A DNA stretch of 64,000 nt from Heyndrickxia oleronia (GTDB lineage: Bacteria; Bacillota; Bacilli; Bacillales; Bacillaceae_C). Positions within the stretch are counted from its first letter, which is position 1. Each line of letters begins with the position of its first letter. The notes under the pieces were generated by a model. That model was given only the letters and a program-made list of their open reading frames with translations. It made no database searches and was not told the origin of the DNA. The stretch lies in contig NZ_CP065424.1 in the NCBI RefSeq assembly GCF_017809215.1, positions 3,944,001 to 4,008,000 of the forward strand, read 5' to 3'. This document shows positions 25,767 to 34,501 of this stretch, in pieces. The position numbers were made by a program, and so were the translations under genes.

Positions 25767-26564
25767 CTAATTTTTCAAGATTAAAGATGTTTTTTTAGCA
25801 GCGTCTATCAGTTTTTTTATACTGTCTCGATCGTTCTTCTGCAGAAGCTCAATGATTTTACTACCAACAACGACACCGTCACAATATTGTCCTAGCTCTA
25901 CGACATGTTCAGGGGTAGAGACACCAAATCCGGCTAAAACAGGAGCACTTGATATTTCCTTTAACTCTTTTAAATAGGAACCAATATTTTCACTATAGGA
26001 GGCCCTTGCCCCGGTTATACCAGTTACTGTTACAGCGTATAAAAACCCTTGGGTTCCACTCGCAATTTCCTTCACCCTTTCCTTTGAGCTCGTTAATGCT
26101 GCTAGACGGATTAAGGCGATTTGATGATCCTTCAAGGAATCTGCTAGAATTTCCTCCTCTTCCATCGGTAAATCCGGAATAATCACGCCATCGACACCGG
26201 CTTGCTCACATTCTCTGGCAAACTCTTTTATCCCAAATACATAAATAGGATTCATATAAGTCATGATCACAATCGGAATAGACCTTGTGCTTTTACTTAA
26301 TTTCAGCTGTGCAAGAACCGCTTGCAAGGTTGTTCCTGCCTTTAATGAGCGAATACCTGCCTCCTGTATAGTCGGCCCATCGGCAACTGGATCGGAAAAT
26401 GGAATGCCTAATTCTAAGGCAGTTGCCCCACTTTCTTCAAAAAAATCAATTTGTTCATTTAGCTTTTCAATCCCTCCATCACCTGCCATAATATATGGAA
26501 CAAATGCCTTATCCCCTTTTTCAAGAACGGTTTGAAACGCTTGATTTAATTTTTCAATGCCCAT
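25767..26564 (-). CDS. trpA: Tryptophan synthase alpha chain
   Basis: Cleaves indole-3-glycerol phosphate to indole and glyceraldehyde 3-phosphate in the alpha2beta2 complex. The 265-residue TIM barrel shows the catalytic Glu and Asp in LELGIPFSDPVADGPTIQ, and the phosphate loops ITGAR and AGFGVST. It is the last gene of the operon, starting 2 bp after the trpB stop, which suggests translational coupling. Confidence 0.96.
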   Translation of the reverse strand: MGIEKLNQAFQTVLEKGDKAFVPYIMAGDGGIEKLNEQIDFFEESGATALELGIPFSDPVADGPTIQEAGIRSLKAGTTLQAVLAQLKLSKSTRSIPIVIMTYMNPIYVFGIKEFARECEQAGVDGVIIPDLPMEEEEILADSLKDHQIALIRLAALTSSKERVKEIASGTQGFLYAVTVTGITGARASYSENIGSYLKELKEISSAPVLAGFGVSTPEHVVELGQYCDGVVVGSKIIELLQKNDRDSIKKLIDAAKKTSLILKN

Positions 26565-26566
26565 TC

Positions 26567-27763
26567 TTACAGCCCTCCTTTAATTTTTTTAATGGTTTCT
26601 ACATCTTTATCTCCTCTGCCGGAAAGACAGATGACAAGTGTTTCATCAGCAGACATTTCTTTTGCTAATTTAGTTGCATAAGCGACAGCATGCGAGCTTT
26701 CTAATGCTGGAATGATCCCTTCTGTTTTTGTTAAAAGCTCAAACGCTTCTAATGCCTCTACATCGGTAATTGCTGTATAGTGCACCCTGCCTGATTCCTT
26801 CAAATAGCTATGTTCAGGACCTACACCCGGGTAATCCAGACCGGCTGAAATAGAGTGGGCTTCTTGTATTTGTCCATGATCATCCTGTAATAAATACGTC
26901 ATCGTTCCATGGAGAACCCCGATCTTCCCATCTGTTAATGTTGCCGCGTGTTTTCCCGTATCGATGCCTGATCCTCCTGCTTCCACGCCATAAAGCTTGA
27001 CATCGGAATCATTAACAAATGGGTAGAACATTCCAATTGAATTACTTCCCCCTCCAATACAAGCCACTACTGCATCAGGAAGTTTTCCTGTTTGTTCTTG
27101 TATTTGTCTACGCGTTTCACTTCCTATGACACTTTGAAAGTCACGAACAATTCTCGGAAATGGATGGGGTCCCACAACAGAACCTAATATATAATGGGTA
27201 TCTTCAACATGTGTGACCCAGTATCTTAATGCCTCATTGACCGCATCCTTTAATGTTCCGCTCCCTTGCTCCACACTTTTTACTTCTGCACCTAATAGCT
27301 CCATCCGGAACACATTTAATTTTTGTCTTTGAATATCTTCAGCACCCATGAATACTACACATTCAAGTCCAAGCAAGGCACAGGCAGTTGCTGTTGCAAC
27401 TCCATGCTGTCCGGCACCTGTTTCTGCCACTACCTTCTTTTTCCCCATCCTTAGTGTTAAAAGAGCCTGACCAATCGCATTATTGATTTTATGTGCACCT
27501 GTATGATTCAAATCTTCTCGTTTTAAGTAAATGTTCGGACCACCTAATTGTTTTGATAAATTTTCAGCATAGTACAATGGTGTTTCCCGACCGATGTACT
27601 GCTTAAAATAATAATCAACTTGTTGCAAAAATTGCGGATCCTTTATTGCCTCTTCATAAGCTGTCTCCAGCTCCAATACAGCTGGCATCAATGTTTCCGG
27701 AACAAATCTGCCACCAAACATTCCGAAATGTCCTTTTTCATTTGGTTGTGTATATGTTGTCAT
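26567..27763 (-). CDS. trpB: Tryptophan synthase beta chain
   Basis: Condenses indole with serine using PLP. The 398-residue TrpB1-type protein has the PLP lysine in LNHTGAHKINNAIGQ, the catalytic ETGAGQHG loop and the phosphate site GGGSNSIG. The ATG at 27763 was chosen over an upstream GTG at 27772 because AAAGGAG is too close to the GTG. The start region overlaps the end of trpF by 26 bp. Confidence 0.95.
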   Translation of the reverse strand: MTTYTQPNEKGHFGMFGGRFVPETLMPAVLELETAYEEAIKDPQFLQQVDYYFKQYIGRETPLYYAENLSKQLGGPNIYLKREDLNHTGAHKINNAIGQALLTLRMGKKKVVAETGAGQHGVATATACALLGLECVVFMGAEDIQRQKLNVFRMELLGAEVKSVEQGSGTLKDAVNEALRYWVTHVEDTHYILGSVVGPHPFPRIVRDFQSVIGSETRRQIQEQTGKLPDAVVACIGGGSNSIGMFYPFVNDSDVKLYGVEAGGSGIDTGKHAATLTDGKIGVLHGTMTYLLQDDHGQIQEAHSISAGLDYPGVGPEHSYLKESGRVHYTAITDVEALEAFELLTKTEGIIPALESSHAVAYATKLAKEMSADETLVICLSGRGDKDVETIKKIKGGL

Positions 27764-28385
27764 TTCCTTCACTCTCCTTTAATTGTTGAAACGCTCGTTT
27801 TGCTTCCTTTACAAATGACCGCATTTTCTCTGGATCCTTTTCCCCATTGGTTTCCACACCACTAGAGACATCAAGCAATGCGGGCTTTACGATTGCTATC
27901 GCCTCCGCAACATTTTCTTCATTCAATCCACCTGCCAGAATCAATTGATCCTTATTAAGCGGAGTGTGATGAAGTTTTTCCCAGTTAAAAGGGAGTCCAG
28001 TTCCTCCCCGGTAACGTCCACTCGGACTATCTATTAAATAGTAATCACACGGGTAACTTTCTATTTCGAATATTCCATCAATAGAGAATGCCTTGATAAT
28101 CGGACGATTCAGGGTCATCGCATCTTCTGGTGTTTCATCTCCATGTAATTGGATAAAATCGAGTCCAACATATTCAGCGATTTCCGTCATCTTCTTAGCA
28201 TCCTCATTGACAAAAACTCCTACTTTTTTTACAGCTGACGGGATATGATCGGCTATTTGCTTGGCTTGACTCGGAGAAATCCTTCGCTTACTATCCGCAA
28301 AGACAAAGCCAATCAAATCAGCACCCGCTTCTACAGCACTCATTGCCGCATCCAAGCTTTTAATTCCACAAATCTTCACCTGCAA
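27738..28385 (-). CDS. trpF: Phosphoribosylanthranilate isomerase
   Basis: Amadori isomerisation in tryptophan synthesis. The 215-residue TIM barrel starts at TTG in (M)QVKICGIKSLDAA, carrying the catalytic Cys in KICGIK and the catalytic Asp in YYLIDSPSG. AAGGAGG lies 8 nt before the TTG; the 18 codons upstream are not conserved-looking and contain that site. A 50-bp gap separates it from trpC. Confidence 0.94.
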   Translation of the reverse strand: MQVKICGIKSLDAAMSAVEAGADLIGFVFADSKRRISPSQAKQIADHIPSAVKKVGVFVNEDAKKMTEIAEYVGLDFIQLHGDETPEDAMTLNRPIIKAFSIDGIFEIESYPCDYYLIDSPSGRYRGGTGLPFNWEKLHHTPLNKDQLILAGGLNEENVAEAIAIVKPALLDVSSGVETNGEKDPEKMRSFVKEAKRAFQQLKESEGNDNIYTTK

Positions 28386-28435
28386 AGTCTGTTCCTCCTT
28401 ATGTCTAAGCTTGTTTTCGTATAGAAAATATCCTA

Positions 28436-29209
28436 TCAAAGCGGAATTTGTAATTGCTGAAAAGTAGTAGATAAATCCGGGCTACTCATTAATGTTTCAC
28501 CAACAAGAATTCCTTTCGCTCCCGCGTTTTTCATCCGTTCTACATCCTGCTTATTTTTTATTCCACTCTCACCAATGATTAGTACCTCATCTTGGTCGAT
28601 TCGTTTTGCCAATCGTTCAGTTACAGCCAAATCAACCGCAAATGTTTTTAAGTTCCTATTGTTGATACCAATTATGTTTGCACCAATTTGCAGGGCTGTT
28701 TCAAGTTCCTCTTCATTATGAACCTCGACTAAAACATCTAAATGTAAGGACTTCGCATAGCGATATAACTCCTCTAACCTTTGCTTGGATAAAGCAGCGA
28801 CAATCAGTAAGATAATATTGGCACCAAATTCCTTGGCACGGTCGATTTGAATCAAATCAATCATAAAATCCTTGCACAATATAGGTAAATTGACGACCTC
28901 TCTAATTGCCTGTAAATCATTCATCGATCCTTTAAAAAAACTTCCATCAGTCAATACAGAAATGGCATTCGCCCCTAGTTCCTGATATTGTTTTGCCTGT
29001 GCAATGGGATCGACATCGATGTTAATATTTCCTTTTGAGGGAGATGCCCTTTTGATTTCTGCAATGATATTCATTTGCTTTCCACTTCGAAAGGAATCAT
29101 AGATGGATGCAACGGATTTTTGGCTGATCCTTTCGTTTTTTTGATAGTACTTTTTTAAAAAGCTTACTTCCTTTTCCTTTTCAAAAATAATTTCATCTAG
29201 AATCGTCAT
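28436..29209 (-). CDS. trpC: Indole-3-glycerol phosphate synthase
   Basis: Ring closure of CdRP to indole-3-glycerol phosphate. The 257-residue protein has the motif AEIKRASPSKG with the catalytic lysine, LCKDFMID, INNRNL and the phosphate loop GESGI. Its ATG immediately follows the trpD stop. It is a separate gene, not fused to trpF as in E. coli. Confidence 0.95.
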   Translation of the reverse strand: MTILDEIIFEKEKEVSFLKKYYQKNERISQKSVASIYDSFRSGKQMNIIAEIKRASPSKGNINIDVDPIAQAKQYQELGANAISVLTDGSFFKGSMNDLQAIREVVNLPILCKDFMIDLIQIDRAKEFGANIILLIVAALSKQRLEELYRYAKSLHLDVLVEVHNEEELETALQIGANIIGINNRNLKTFAVDLAVTERLAKRIDQDEVLIIGESGIKNKQDVERMKNAGAKGILVGETLMSSPDLSTTFQQLQIPL

Positions 29210-30235
29210 CTACATCACTTCCTCCTTTGCTCTTTGGCTATAATCAATAAGATAGTTTAACTTTTTCAGGGCTGCTCCTGAATCAATACTCTCTCTTGCA
29301 AGGGCTATTCCTTCTTGCACCGTTTGAGCTAATCCATTGGCAAAAATCGCAAGTCCTGCATTGAAAATAACCGTATCCCTGTAGGCTCCCTTTTCTCCAG
29401 TTAAGACACTCATGAGGATAGATGCATTTTCAACAGAACTGCCACCGCAAATTTCACTATTTTCATAATGTGGCAAACCGACATCTTCCGGTTTCAATGT
29501 AAAAGGAATGATGTCTCCATGATCTAAAAGAACCAAGTGATTTTCTCCTGATAATGAGGCTTCATCCATATAGCCTGCACCATTAAGGATAAGGGCTCTT
29601 TTTCTTCCTAAACGATGAAGAACGCTTGCCATCATCTCTAACATGTCACGACGGTAGATGCCTAATAACTGGGTATCTAAATCGACTGGATTCGTTAATG
29701 GCCCAATTAAATTGAATACTGTTGGGATTTTTAAATCCTTGCGTATTTTCATAATCCGCTTTAAGCTCGGATGAAGATTGGGGGCAAATAAAAAGGCAAT
29801 CCCGTTTTCTTCAAGAATCTCTTTAATTTGTTCTGCTCGGAAATTTAACGAAATTCCTAAGCTTTCTAAAACGTCCGCACTCCCTGTGCGACTAGAAACA
29901 CTGCGATTCCCGTGTTTGGCAATTTTTATCCCTGCACCTGCAATAACAAAGGCTGAGGTAGTGCTAATATTAAAGCTTTGTGAGCCATCCCCACCTGTAC
30001 CACAATTGTCCATCACATGATCGATATCAAGCTGAATTTTCAATGATTTATCTCTGATCACTTGAACGAGTCCAGCGATTTCTTCAGCGGTTTCGCCCTT
30101 TACCTTCAGCGTCGCTAGAAAGGCTCCCATTTCACTATCGGAAATATCTTCATCAAGTAAGTAGTTTGCGGCATTTGTCATCTCCTCAAAGGATAAGCTC
30201 TGATGATCCATCATCTTTTCAAGATATGCTTTCAT
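29210..30235 (-). CDS. trpD: Anthranilate phosphoribosyltransferase
   Basis: Transfers phosphoribose from PRPP to anthranilate. The 341-residue protein shows the PRPP loop DNCGTGGDGSQSFNIST, KHGNRSVSSRTGSADVLE and FNLIGPLTNP. It overlaps the 3' end of trpG by 17 bp and abuts trpC, consistent with coupled translation. Confidence 0.95.
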   Translation of the reverse strand: MKAYLEKMMDHQSLSFEEMTNAANYLLDEDISDSEMGAFLATLKVKGETAEEIAGLVQVIRDKSLKIQLDIDHVMDNCGTGGDGSQSFNISTTSAFVIAGAGIKIAKHGNRSVSSRTGSADVLESLGISLNFRAEQIKEILEENGIAFLFAPNLHPSLKRIMKIRKDLKIPTVFNLIGPLTNPVDLDTQLLGIYRRDMLEMMASVLHRLGRKRALILNGAGYMDEASLSGENHLVLLDHGDIIPFTLKPEDVGLPHYENSEICGGSSVENASILMSVLTGEKGAYRDTVIFNAGLAIFANGLAQTVQEGIALARESIDSGAALKKLNYLIDYSQRAKEEVM

Positions 30236-30818
30236 ATGAATTCTCCTTTCTGATTTCGACTAAAAAGTTTTTGATTATTTCTTTCCCTGCTTTTGTTCCA
30301 ATCGATTCTGGATGGAATTGGATGCCATATAAAGGGAAGATAGTATGCTTAATGGCCATAATTTCTTGATCATCCATTGATGTAGCTAAAATATCTAGCT
30401 GTCCTGGTAAACTTGCTTTTTCAATCACCAATGAGTGATACCTCATCACCTCAAGTGGTTGGGTCATATATTGAAAGATTCCTTCACCTGTATGAAGAAT
30501 TCTCGATGTTTTTCCATGCTTAATTTCCCTTGCCTGAACAATCCTTGCACCGAAGGCAGCACCGATTGCCTGATGTCCTAAACAAACACCTAAAATAGGG
30601 ATTTGTTGATGCAATTCCTTGATGACGTCCATACAAATACCCGCTTGCTCTGGTACTCCTGGTCCAGGAGAAAGAATAATTGCTTTCGGCTGCATATCCC
30701 TAATTTCTTCGACAGTAATTCGATCATTTCGAAAAACCTCTACTGTTTCCCCAAGCTCCAATAAATATTGATAAAGGTTATACGTAAATGAATCATAATT
30801 GTCTAGCAAGATAATCAT
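30219..30818 (-). CDS. trpG: Anthranilate synthase, glutamine amidotransferase subunit
   Basis: A 199-residue class I amidotransferase supplying ammonia to TrpE. It has the triad Cys in LGVCLGHQAIG, His-Glu in IQFHPESIGT and the oxyanion motif LSPGPG. It overlaps trpE by 26 bp with GGAGGTG inside the trpE end. Having trpG inside the operon differs from B. subtilis, where one shared amidotransferase gene (pabA/trpG) sits in the folate operon. Confidence 0.94.
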   Translation of the reverse strand: MIILLDNYDSFTYNLYQYLLELGETVEVFRNDRITVEEIRDMQPKAIILSPGPGVPEQAGICMDVIKELHQQIPILGVCLGHQAIGAAFGARIVQAREIKHGKTSRILHTGEGIFQYMTQPLEVMRYHSLVIEKASLPGQLDILATSMDDQEIMAIKHTIFPLYGIQFHPESIGTKAGKEIIKNFLVEIRKENSYESIS

Positions 30819-32208
30819 GATTATTCACCTCCAAAAGTGATTTCGCCTTATTCAGCGTCTCTTCATATTCCTTTTCCGGATCAGAATCATAAACGATTCC
30901 CGCACCTGCCTGTAAAATGGCCTTTCCATTTTTAATCACTAATGTGCGGATAGCTAGTGCAAAGTCAAGATCCCCATTCACGTTGATATAGCCGATCGCC
31001 CCTGCATACACGCCTCGCTTTCTTTTTTCTAAATCATTGATGATTTGCATCGCGCGAATTTTCGGTGCCCCAGATACCGTTCCTGCTGGTAAACAGGCAA
31101 TCAATGCATCAATCCCAGAAAACTCTGCCCTCATCGTTCCTTTAACTTCGGAAACAATATGCATCACATGCTGATATCTCTCGACCATCATATATTTGGG
31201 AATTGAAATACTTCCTGGTTCACAAATTTTCCCGATATCATTTCGACTTAAATCCACGAGCATCTGATGTTCTGCTAGCTCCTTTTCATCGCTTAACAGT
31301 TCATTTTCTAATGTTTGATCCTGTGCCTTCGTATTCCCTCTTGGCCGAGTTCCCGCGATCGGATTGGTAATCAATTGCTTTCCCTTTGTTTTGATTAAGC
31401 TTTCAGGCGAGGCACCAAGAACCACATAATCTTCAAAATCGAGATAAAACATATATGGCGATGGATTCGCATTGCGTAGCTTGCGATAAAATTGAAAGGA
31501 ATCATGGTCAATATTTCCGATCATTCTTTGCGAAAGAACCAGTTGAAAAATATCTCCTTGAAGAATATGTTCCTTCGCCACCTCAACTAATTTCATAAAT
31601 TCCGCTTTTTTCATTAATGGGGTAAACGATACATTCGATGCCTCTAGCTCAAAAGCTAATTCTGAATGCGAGTCCGTAATGAAAGCTTTTAAGTCAGTGA
31701 TGCTTTTTACCAGCTCCTGATCTGTTCTACTTTCATTCAGATTTAAAGCAATCATCGAAATCGTTTGTGCCAGATGATCAAACACAAGAATATCTTGATA
31801 AAACATAAAATGGATATCCGGCATTTCTACCTCATCATTGATCACTTCTCCAATGTTTTCATACTCTCGAATTGCATCATAGCCGATATAGCCAACTGCT
31901 CCCCCGATAAATGGGATATTCAGTATGGATAATTCTTCTCCCGGAATATACTTTTTTAATAACTCAAGCGGTTTTCCCGTCTCCTCCTTCATTACTTCCT
32001 TTTGCTGATTGATGATTGCAACGTGACTCCCTCTTGCAATAAACTCCATATAGGGGTTCATCCCAATAAATGAGTACCGACCATTCTCTTCGTGCTTTAA
32101 TGAGCTTTCCAATAAAAATTTCTTTCTCCCCTGAATGCGATTGAACACAGCAATGGGAGTAAGGGTATCCGCGTTTATATGATCGATCTTATAACCTGTA
32201 ATCTTCAT
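30793..32208 (-). CDS. trpE: Anthranilate synthase component I
   Basis: Converts chorismate to anthranilate. The 471-residue protein carries the tryptophan feedback motif LLESS near the N-terminus, then the chorismate-binding domain (GDIFQLVLSQRM, PIAGTRPRG, DLSRNDIGK, GTVSGAPKIRAM, GAGIVYDSDPEKEYEET). AGGAGG lies 7 nt before the ATG at 32208; a GTG one codon earlier is less well spaced. First gene of the operon, downstream of two T-boxes. Confidence 0.96.
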   Translation of the reverse strand: MKITGYKIDHINADTLTPIAVFNRIQGRKKFLLESSLKHEENGRYSFIGMNPYMEFIARGSHVAIINQQKEVMKEETGKPLELLKKYIPGEELSILNIPFIGGAVGYIGYDAIREYENIGEVINDEVEMPDIHFMFYQDILVFDHLAQTISMIALNLNESRTDQELVKSITDLKAFITDSHSELAFELEASNVSFTPLMKKAEFMKLVEVAKEHILQGDIFQLVLSQRMIGNIDHDSFQFYRKLRNANPSPYMFYLDFEDYVVLGASPESLIKTKGKQLITNPIAGTRPRGNTKAQDQTLENELLSDEKELAEHQMLVDLSRNDIGKICEPGSISIPKYMMVERYQHVMHIVSEVKGTMRAEFSGIDALIACLPAGTVSGAPKIRAMQIINDLEKRKRGVYAGAIGYINVNGDLDFALAIRTLVIKNGKAILQAGAGIVYDSDPEKEYEETLNKAKSLLEVNNHDYLARQL

Positions 32209-32286
32209 CACTATTCCTCCTATAAGAAAAATTCATAAAGCTGTTAGACGCTGAAACTAGACATACTCGGTCACTTTTTGAAATAA

Positions 32287-32570
32287 AAAAAATCGCCCTC
32301 TATAAACACAAGATATCTGTGTTTATAGAGGACGATTCTCATCGTGGTGCCACCTCTTTTCGAAGGGAAATTCTAATCCCTTCCTCGTGATCAGGTACGG
32401 GATACTCACGATCCGATACCCTATCCTGTTAACGGTGGAAGCCGTGTTTCCCTACTTCATTTTCAAGAAACCTCTCATAAGTCCATTCCGTTTCACCCCT
32501 CGTACTGGATTCACACCTGCACCAGCTCTCTGTAACGATTTAAATGAAACGTACTCCTCTTATTCAACGA
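32287..32570 (-). promoter_or_regulatory. Tryptophan T-box riboswitch, operon-proximal copy
   Basis: On the minus strand: a stem I region with AGAGAGCTGGTG, a specifier segment GGAATGGACTTATGAG with TGG (Trp codon), the conserved antiterminator T-box GAGGTGGCACCACGA, then a long terminator stem (TCCTCTATAAACAC/GTGTTTATAGAGG) and seven Ts. Uncharged tRNA-Trp would stabilise the antiterminator and allow trpE transcription. About 80 bp separate it from trpE. Confidence 0.9.
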
Positions 32571-32605
32571 TTTTTTTATTTATATAATTGGTATAAAAAT
32601 ACAAA

Positions 32606-32870
32606 AGGGTCCCTCATCCAAAAGGACGAGGAACCCGTGGTACCACCTTTATTAGCTGACAAACAGCTCACTTTGACAATATCGAGCTTGAATTTCAAGC
32701 TTAATATCCGTCTCTTGTAACGATAAGACATTCGCCAAAGCCTACTGTTCCATTAGATTTTCGGTTTGGAAGCTCAGAAGTCCATTCATTCACATGTTCT
32801 CACTGGTTCTCACCAACCACCAGCTCTCTAATAGAGTCCATATAAATTACTACTCTTCGTCAACGCCGTT
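32606..32870 (-). promoter_or_regulatory. Tryptophan T-box riboswitch, promoter-proximal copy
   Basis: A second complete T-box in the same orientation: GACGAAGAGTAGTAA, AGAGAGCTGGTGG, specifier segment TGAATGGACTTCTGAG with TGG, T-box AAGGTGGTACCACGG, and terminator GGGTTCCTCGTCC/GGATGAGGGACCC followed by TTTT. It stands in tandem with the copy at 32287-32570. Confidence 0.9.
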
Positions 32871-32891
32871 TATTTAAATTTATTGTTTATT

Positions 32892-32920
32892 ATATTATTA
32901 CGGTTGTTTTTATATGTCAA
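32892..32920 (-). promoter_or_regulatory. Sigma-A promoter of the trp operon
   Basis: On the minus strand, TTGACA (32915-32920) and TAATAT (32892-32897) are exactly 17 nt apart, just upstream of the first T-box. I saw no other good promoter between the T-boxes. The stretch 32921-33231 holds no gene, only a small AT-rich hairpin (GAAATTTT/AAAATTTC) near 33045-33065. Confidence 0.85.
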
Positions 32921-33231
32921 GGAATTTTTATAAATTTTTTTACCACCCAGGAAATATTGATAAACAGCATTGTTCATCGCTTATCAGGCTGTAAGGTAGG
33001 TGGCGAGAGCTTTTATGTTTCCTGAATGCTTCACTCGAATGATCGAAATTTTTGGTAAAAATTTCGCATATGAAGGACATTTTCATGTTCTTTTTGGAAA
33101 ACTGTCTTTCACTAATATAAATGTTTAGTCATATGTTATCTTCCATAACCATTTACAATATTTTTTTTAATAATAATCCCTTCATAAGAGAAGAATACAG
33201 GCAAATTCATTCATAAGGGTGGTGATTCAAA

Positions 33232-33384
33232 ATGTCAGTAGAAGAAATTACTTCGAAAAAAGCGCATGAAAGAAAAGAACTGTACGGGCTAGAACCAGAG
33301 ATGAGCCTACAAAATGTAAATTTCGCCTCAAGAGAAAACTCCTATCTCAATGAACATTATCAGGAGGACGAAGAGGATGAATAA
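33232..33384 (+). CDS. Small acidic hypothetical protein
   Basis: Fifty residues, read directly from the sequence: MSVEEITSKKAHERKELYGL then a polar middle and the very acidic end EDEEDE. There is no signal, membrane segment or recognised domain. AAGGGTGGTG lies 7-8 nt before the ATG. It is isolated between the trp promoter and the sugar cluster. I do not recognise it; size and composition resemble small sporulation proteins, but this is only a resemblance. Confidence 0.6.
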   Translation: MSVEEITSKKAHERKELYGLEPEMSLQNVNFASRENSYLNEHYQEDEEDE

Positions 33385-33455
33385 AACACGCTTTCCTATG
33401 GCACCAATACAAGCCAAAATGCCTTAGAAAAGCGCATAAAAAAAGGATTTGTATG

Positions 33456-33474
33456 AGGGGGTCTGACCCCCTCC
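33456..33474. terminator. Solo GGGGTCTGACCCC palindrome as a convergent terminator
   Basis: GAGGGGGTCTGACCCCCTC is a 9-bp perfect stem with a single central base. It lies 4 bp past the stop of the isomerase gene and 70 bp past the small plus-strand gene. It is another copy of the palindrome arrayed at 5775-6183. Confidence 0.7.
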
Positions 33475-33478
33475 TTCA

Positions 33479-34447
33479 CTATACCCACCACATATTGGCT
33501 GGTGTTTCTTCAATTAGCACGGCTTTGAGATTAGTTACTGCACGTGTAAATCCTTCTTCTATAGACATAATCGGGTCTTCATGCTCAATGCTTACGACAT
33601 GGTCATAGCCATATGTGCGCAGGGCACTTATGATATTGGACCATTCATGCAAGCTGTGCCCACAACCAACGGAGCGGAAAGACCATGCTCTGGTTCTTAC
33701 TTCATCATAAGGCTGCATATCGGTCAGACCATACATATTCACATGATCCTGATCAATATATGTATCCTTCGCATGGAAATGATGGATCGCATTTTCTTTT
33801 ACCAGTATTTTAATCGCACCTACGGGATCAATCCCTTGCCACCAAAGATGACTTGGATCTAGATTAGCTCCGATGGCATCACAGGTCGCCTCACGTAATT
33901 TAAGTAACGTATAAGGAGTATGAACTAAAAATCCACCGTGTAGTTCAAGACCAATTTTTACTTGATGATCCTTTGCAAACTGTCCCATCTCCTTCCAATA
34001 AGGAATGAGCTTTTCCTCCCATTGCCATTTTAGAACTTCTGAAAATTCATTCGGCCATGGCGCGACAGGCCAGTTCGGATATTTTGCTCCTTCATGATCG
34101 CCTGCTGTTCCAGAAAACGCATTGACTACCGGTACACCCATAAGCGATGCTAATTGAATGGTTTTTTTGAGGTCCTCATGACTCTTTTGGGCGAATTCTT
34201 TATTCGGCGAAATAGGATTACCGTGACAACTAAATGCACTAATTTCTAATCCTCTTGATTTCAGCTCATGTAAATAGACCTCTCTCTTCCCTTCATTTTC
34301 AAGCAATTCATCCACTTTACAATGGGCATCTCCTGGATAGCCCCCTGTGCCAATTTCAACCGCTTTTAGGCCGGCATCCTTCACATAATCCAGCATATCG
34401 GTAAAGCTTTTTTCTCCAAATAATACAGTAAACACACCAAGTTTCAT
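33479..34447 (-). CDS. Sugar phosphate isomerase/epimerase family protein (TIM barrel)
   Basis: A 322-residue xylose-isomerase-like TIM barrel (PF01261). Metal-ligand-type residues are visible: KAVEIGTGGYPGDAH, the Glu in IGLELHG, NLDPSHLWWQG, HFHAKDTYID and SIEHEDP. It is expected to isomerise or epimerise a keto or inositol-type sugar together with the dehydrogenase gene 54 bp upstream. The ATG at 34447 has GTGGAG 8 nt upstream; the longer frame to 34468 does not. The substrate is unknown. Confidence 0.8.
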   Translation of the reverse strand: MKLGVFTVLFGEKSFTDMLDYVKDAGLKAVEIGTGGYPGDAHCKVDELLENEGKREVYLHELKSRGLEISAFSCHGNPISPNKEFAQKSHEDLKKTIQLASLMGVPVVNAFSGTAGDHEGAKYPNWPVAPWPNEFSEVLKWQWEEKLIPYWKEMGQFAKDHQVKIGLELHGGFLVHTPYTLLKLREATCDAIGANLDPSHLWWQGIDPVGAIKILVKENAIHHFHAKDTYIDQDHVNMYGLTDMQPYDEVRTRAWSFRSVGCGHSLHEWSNIISALRTYGYDHVVSIEHEDPIMSIEEGFTRAVTNLKAVLIEETPANMWWV

Positions 34448-34501
34448 CAATAATCTCCACACTTTCATTAAATAAATTGGGTATTTTTTTATTCCTCTAA
34501 C

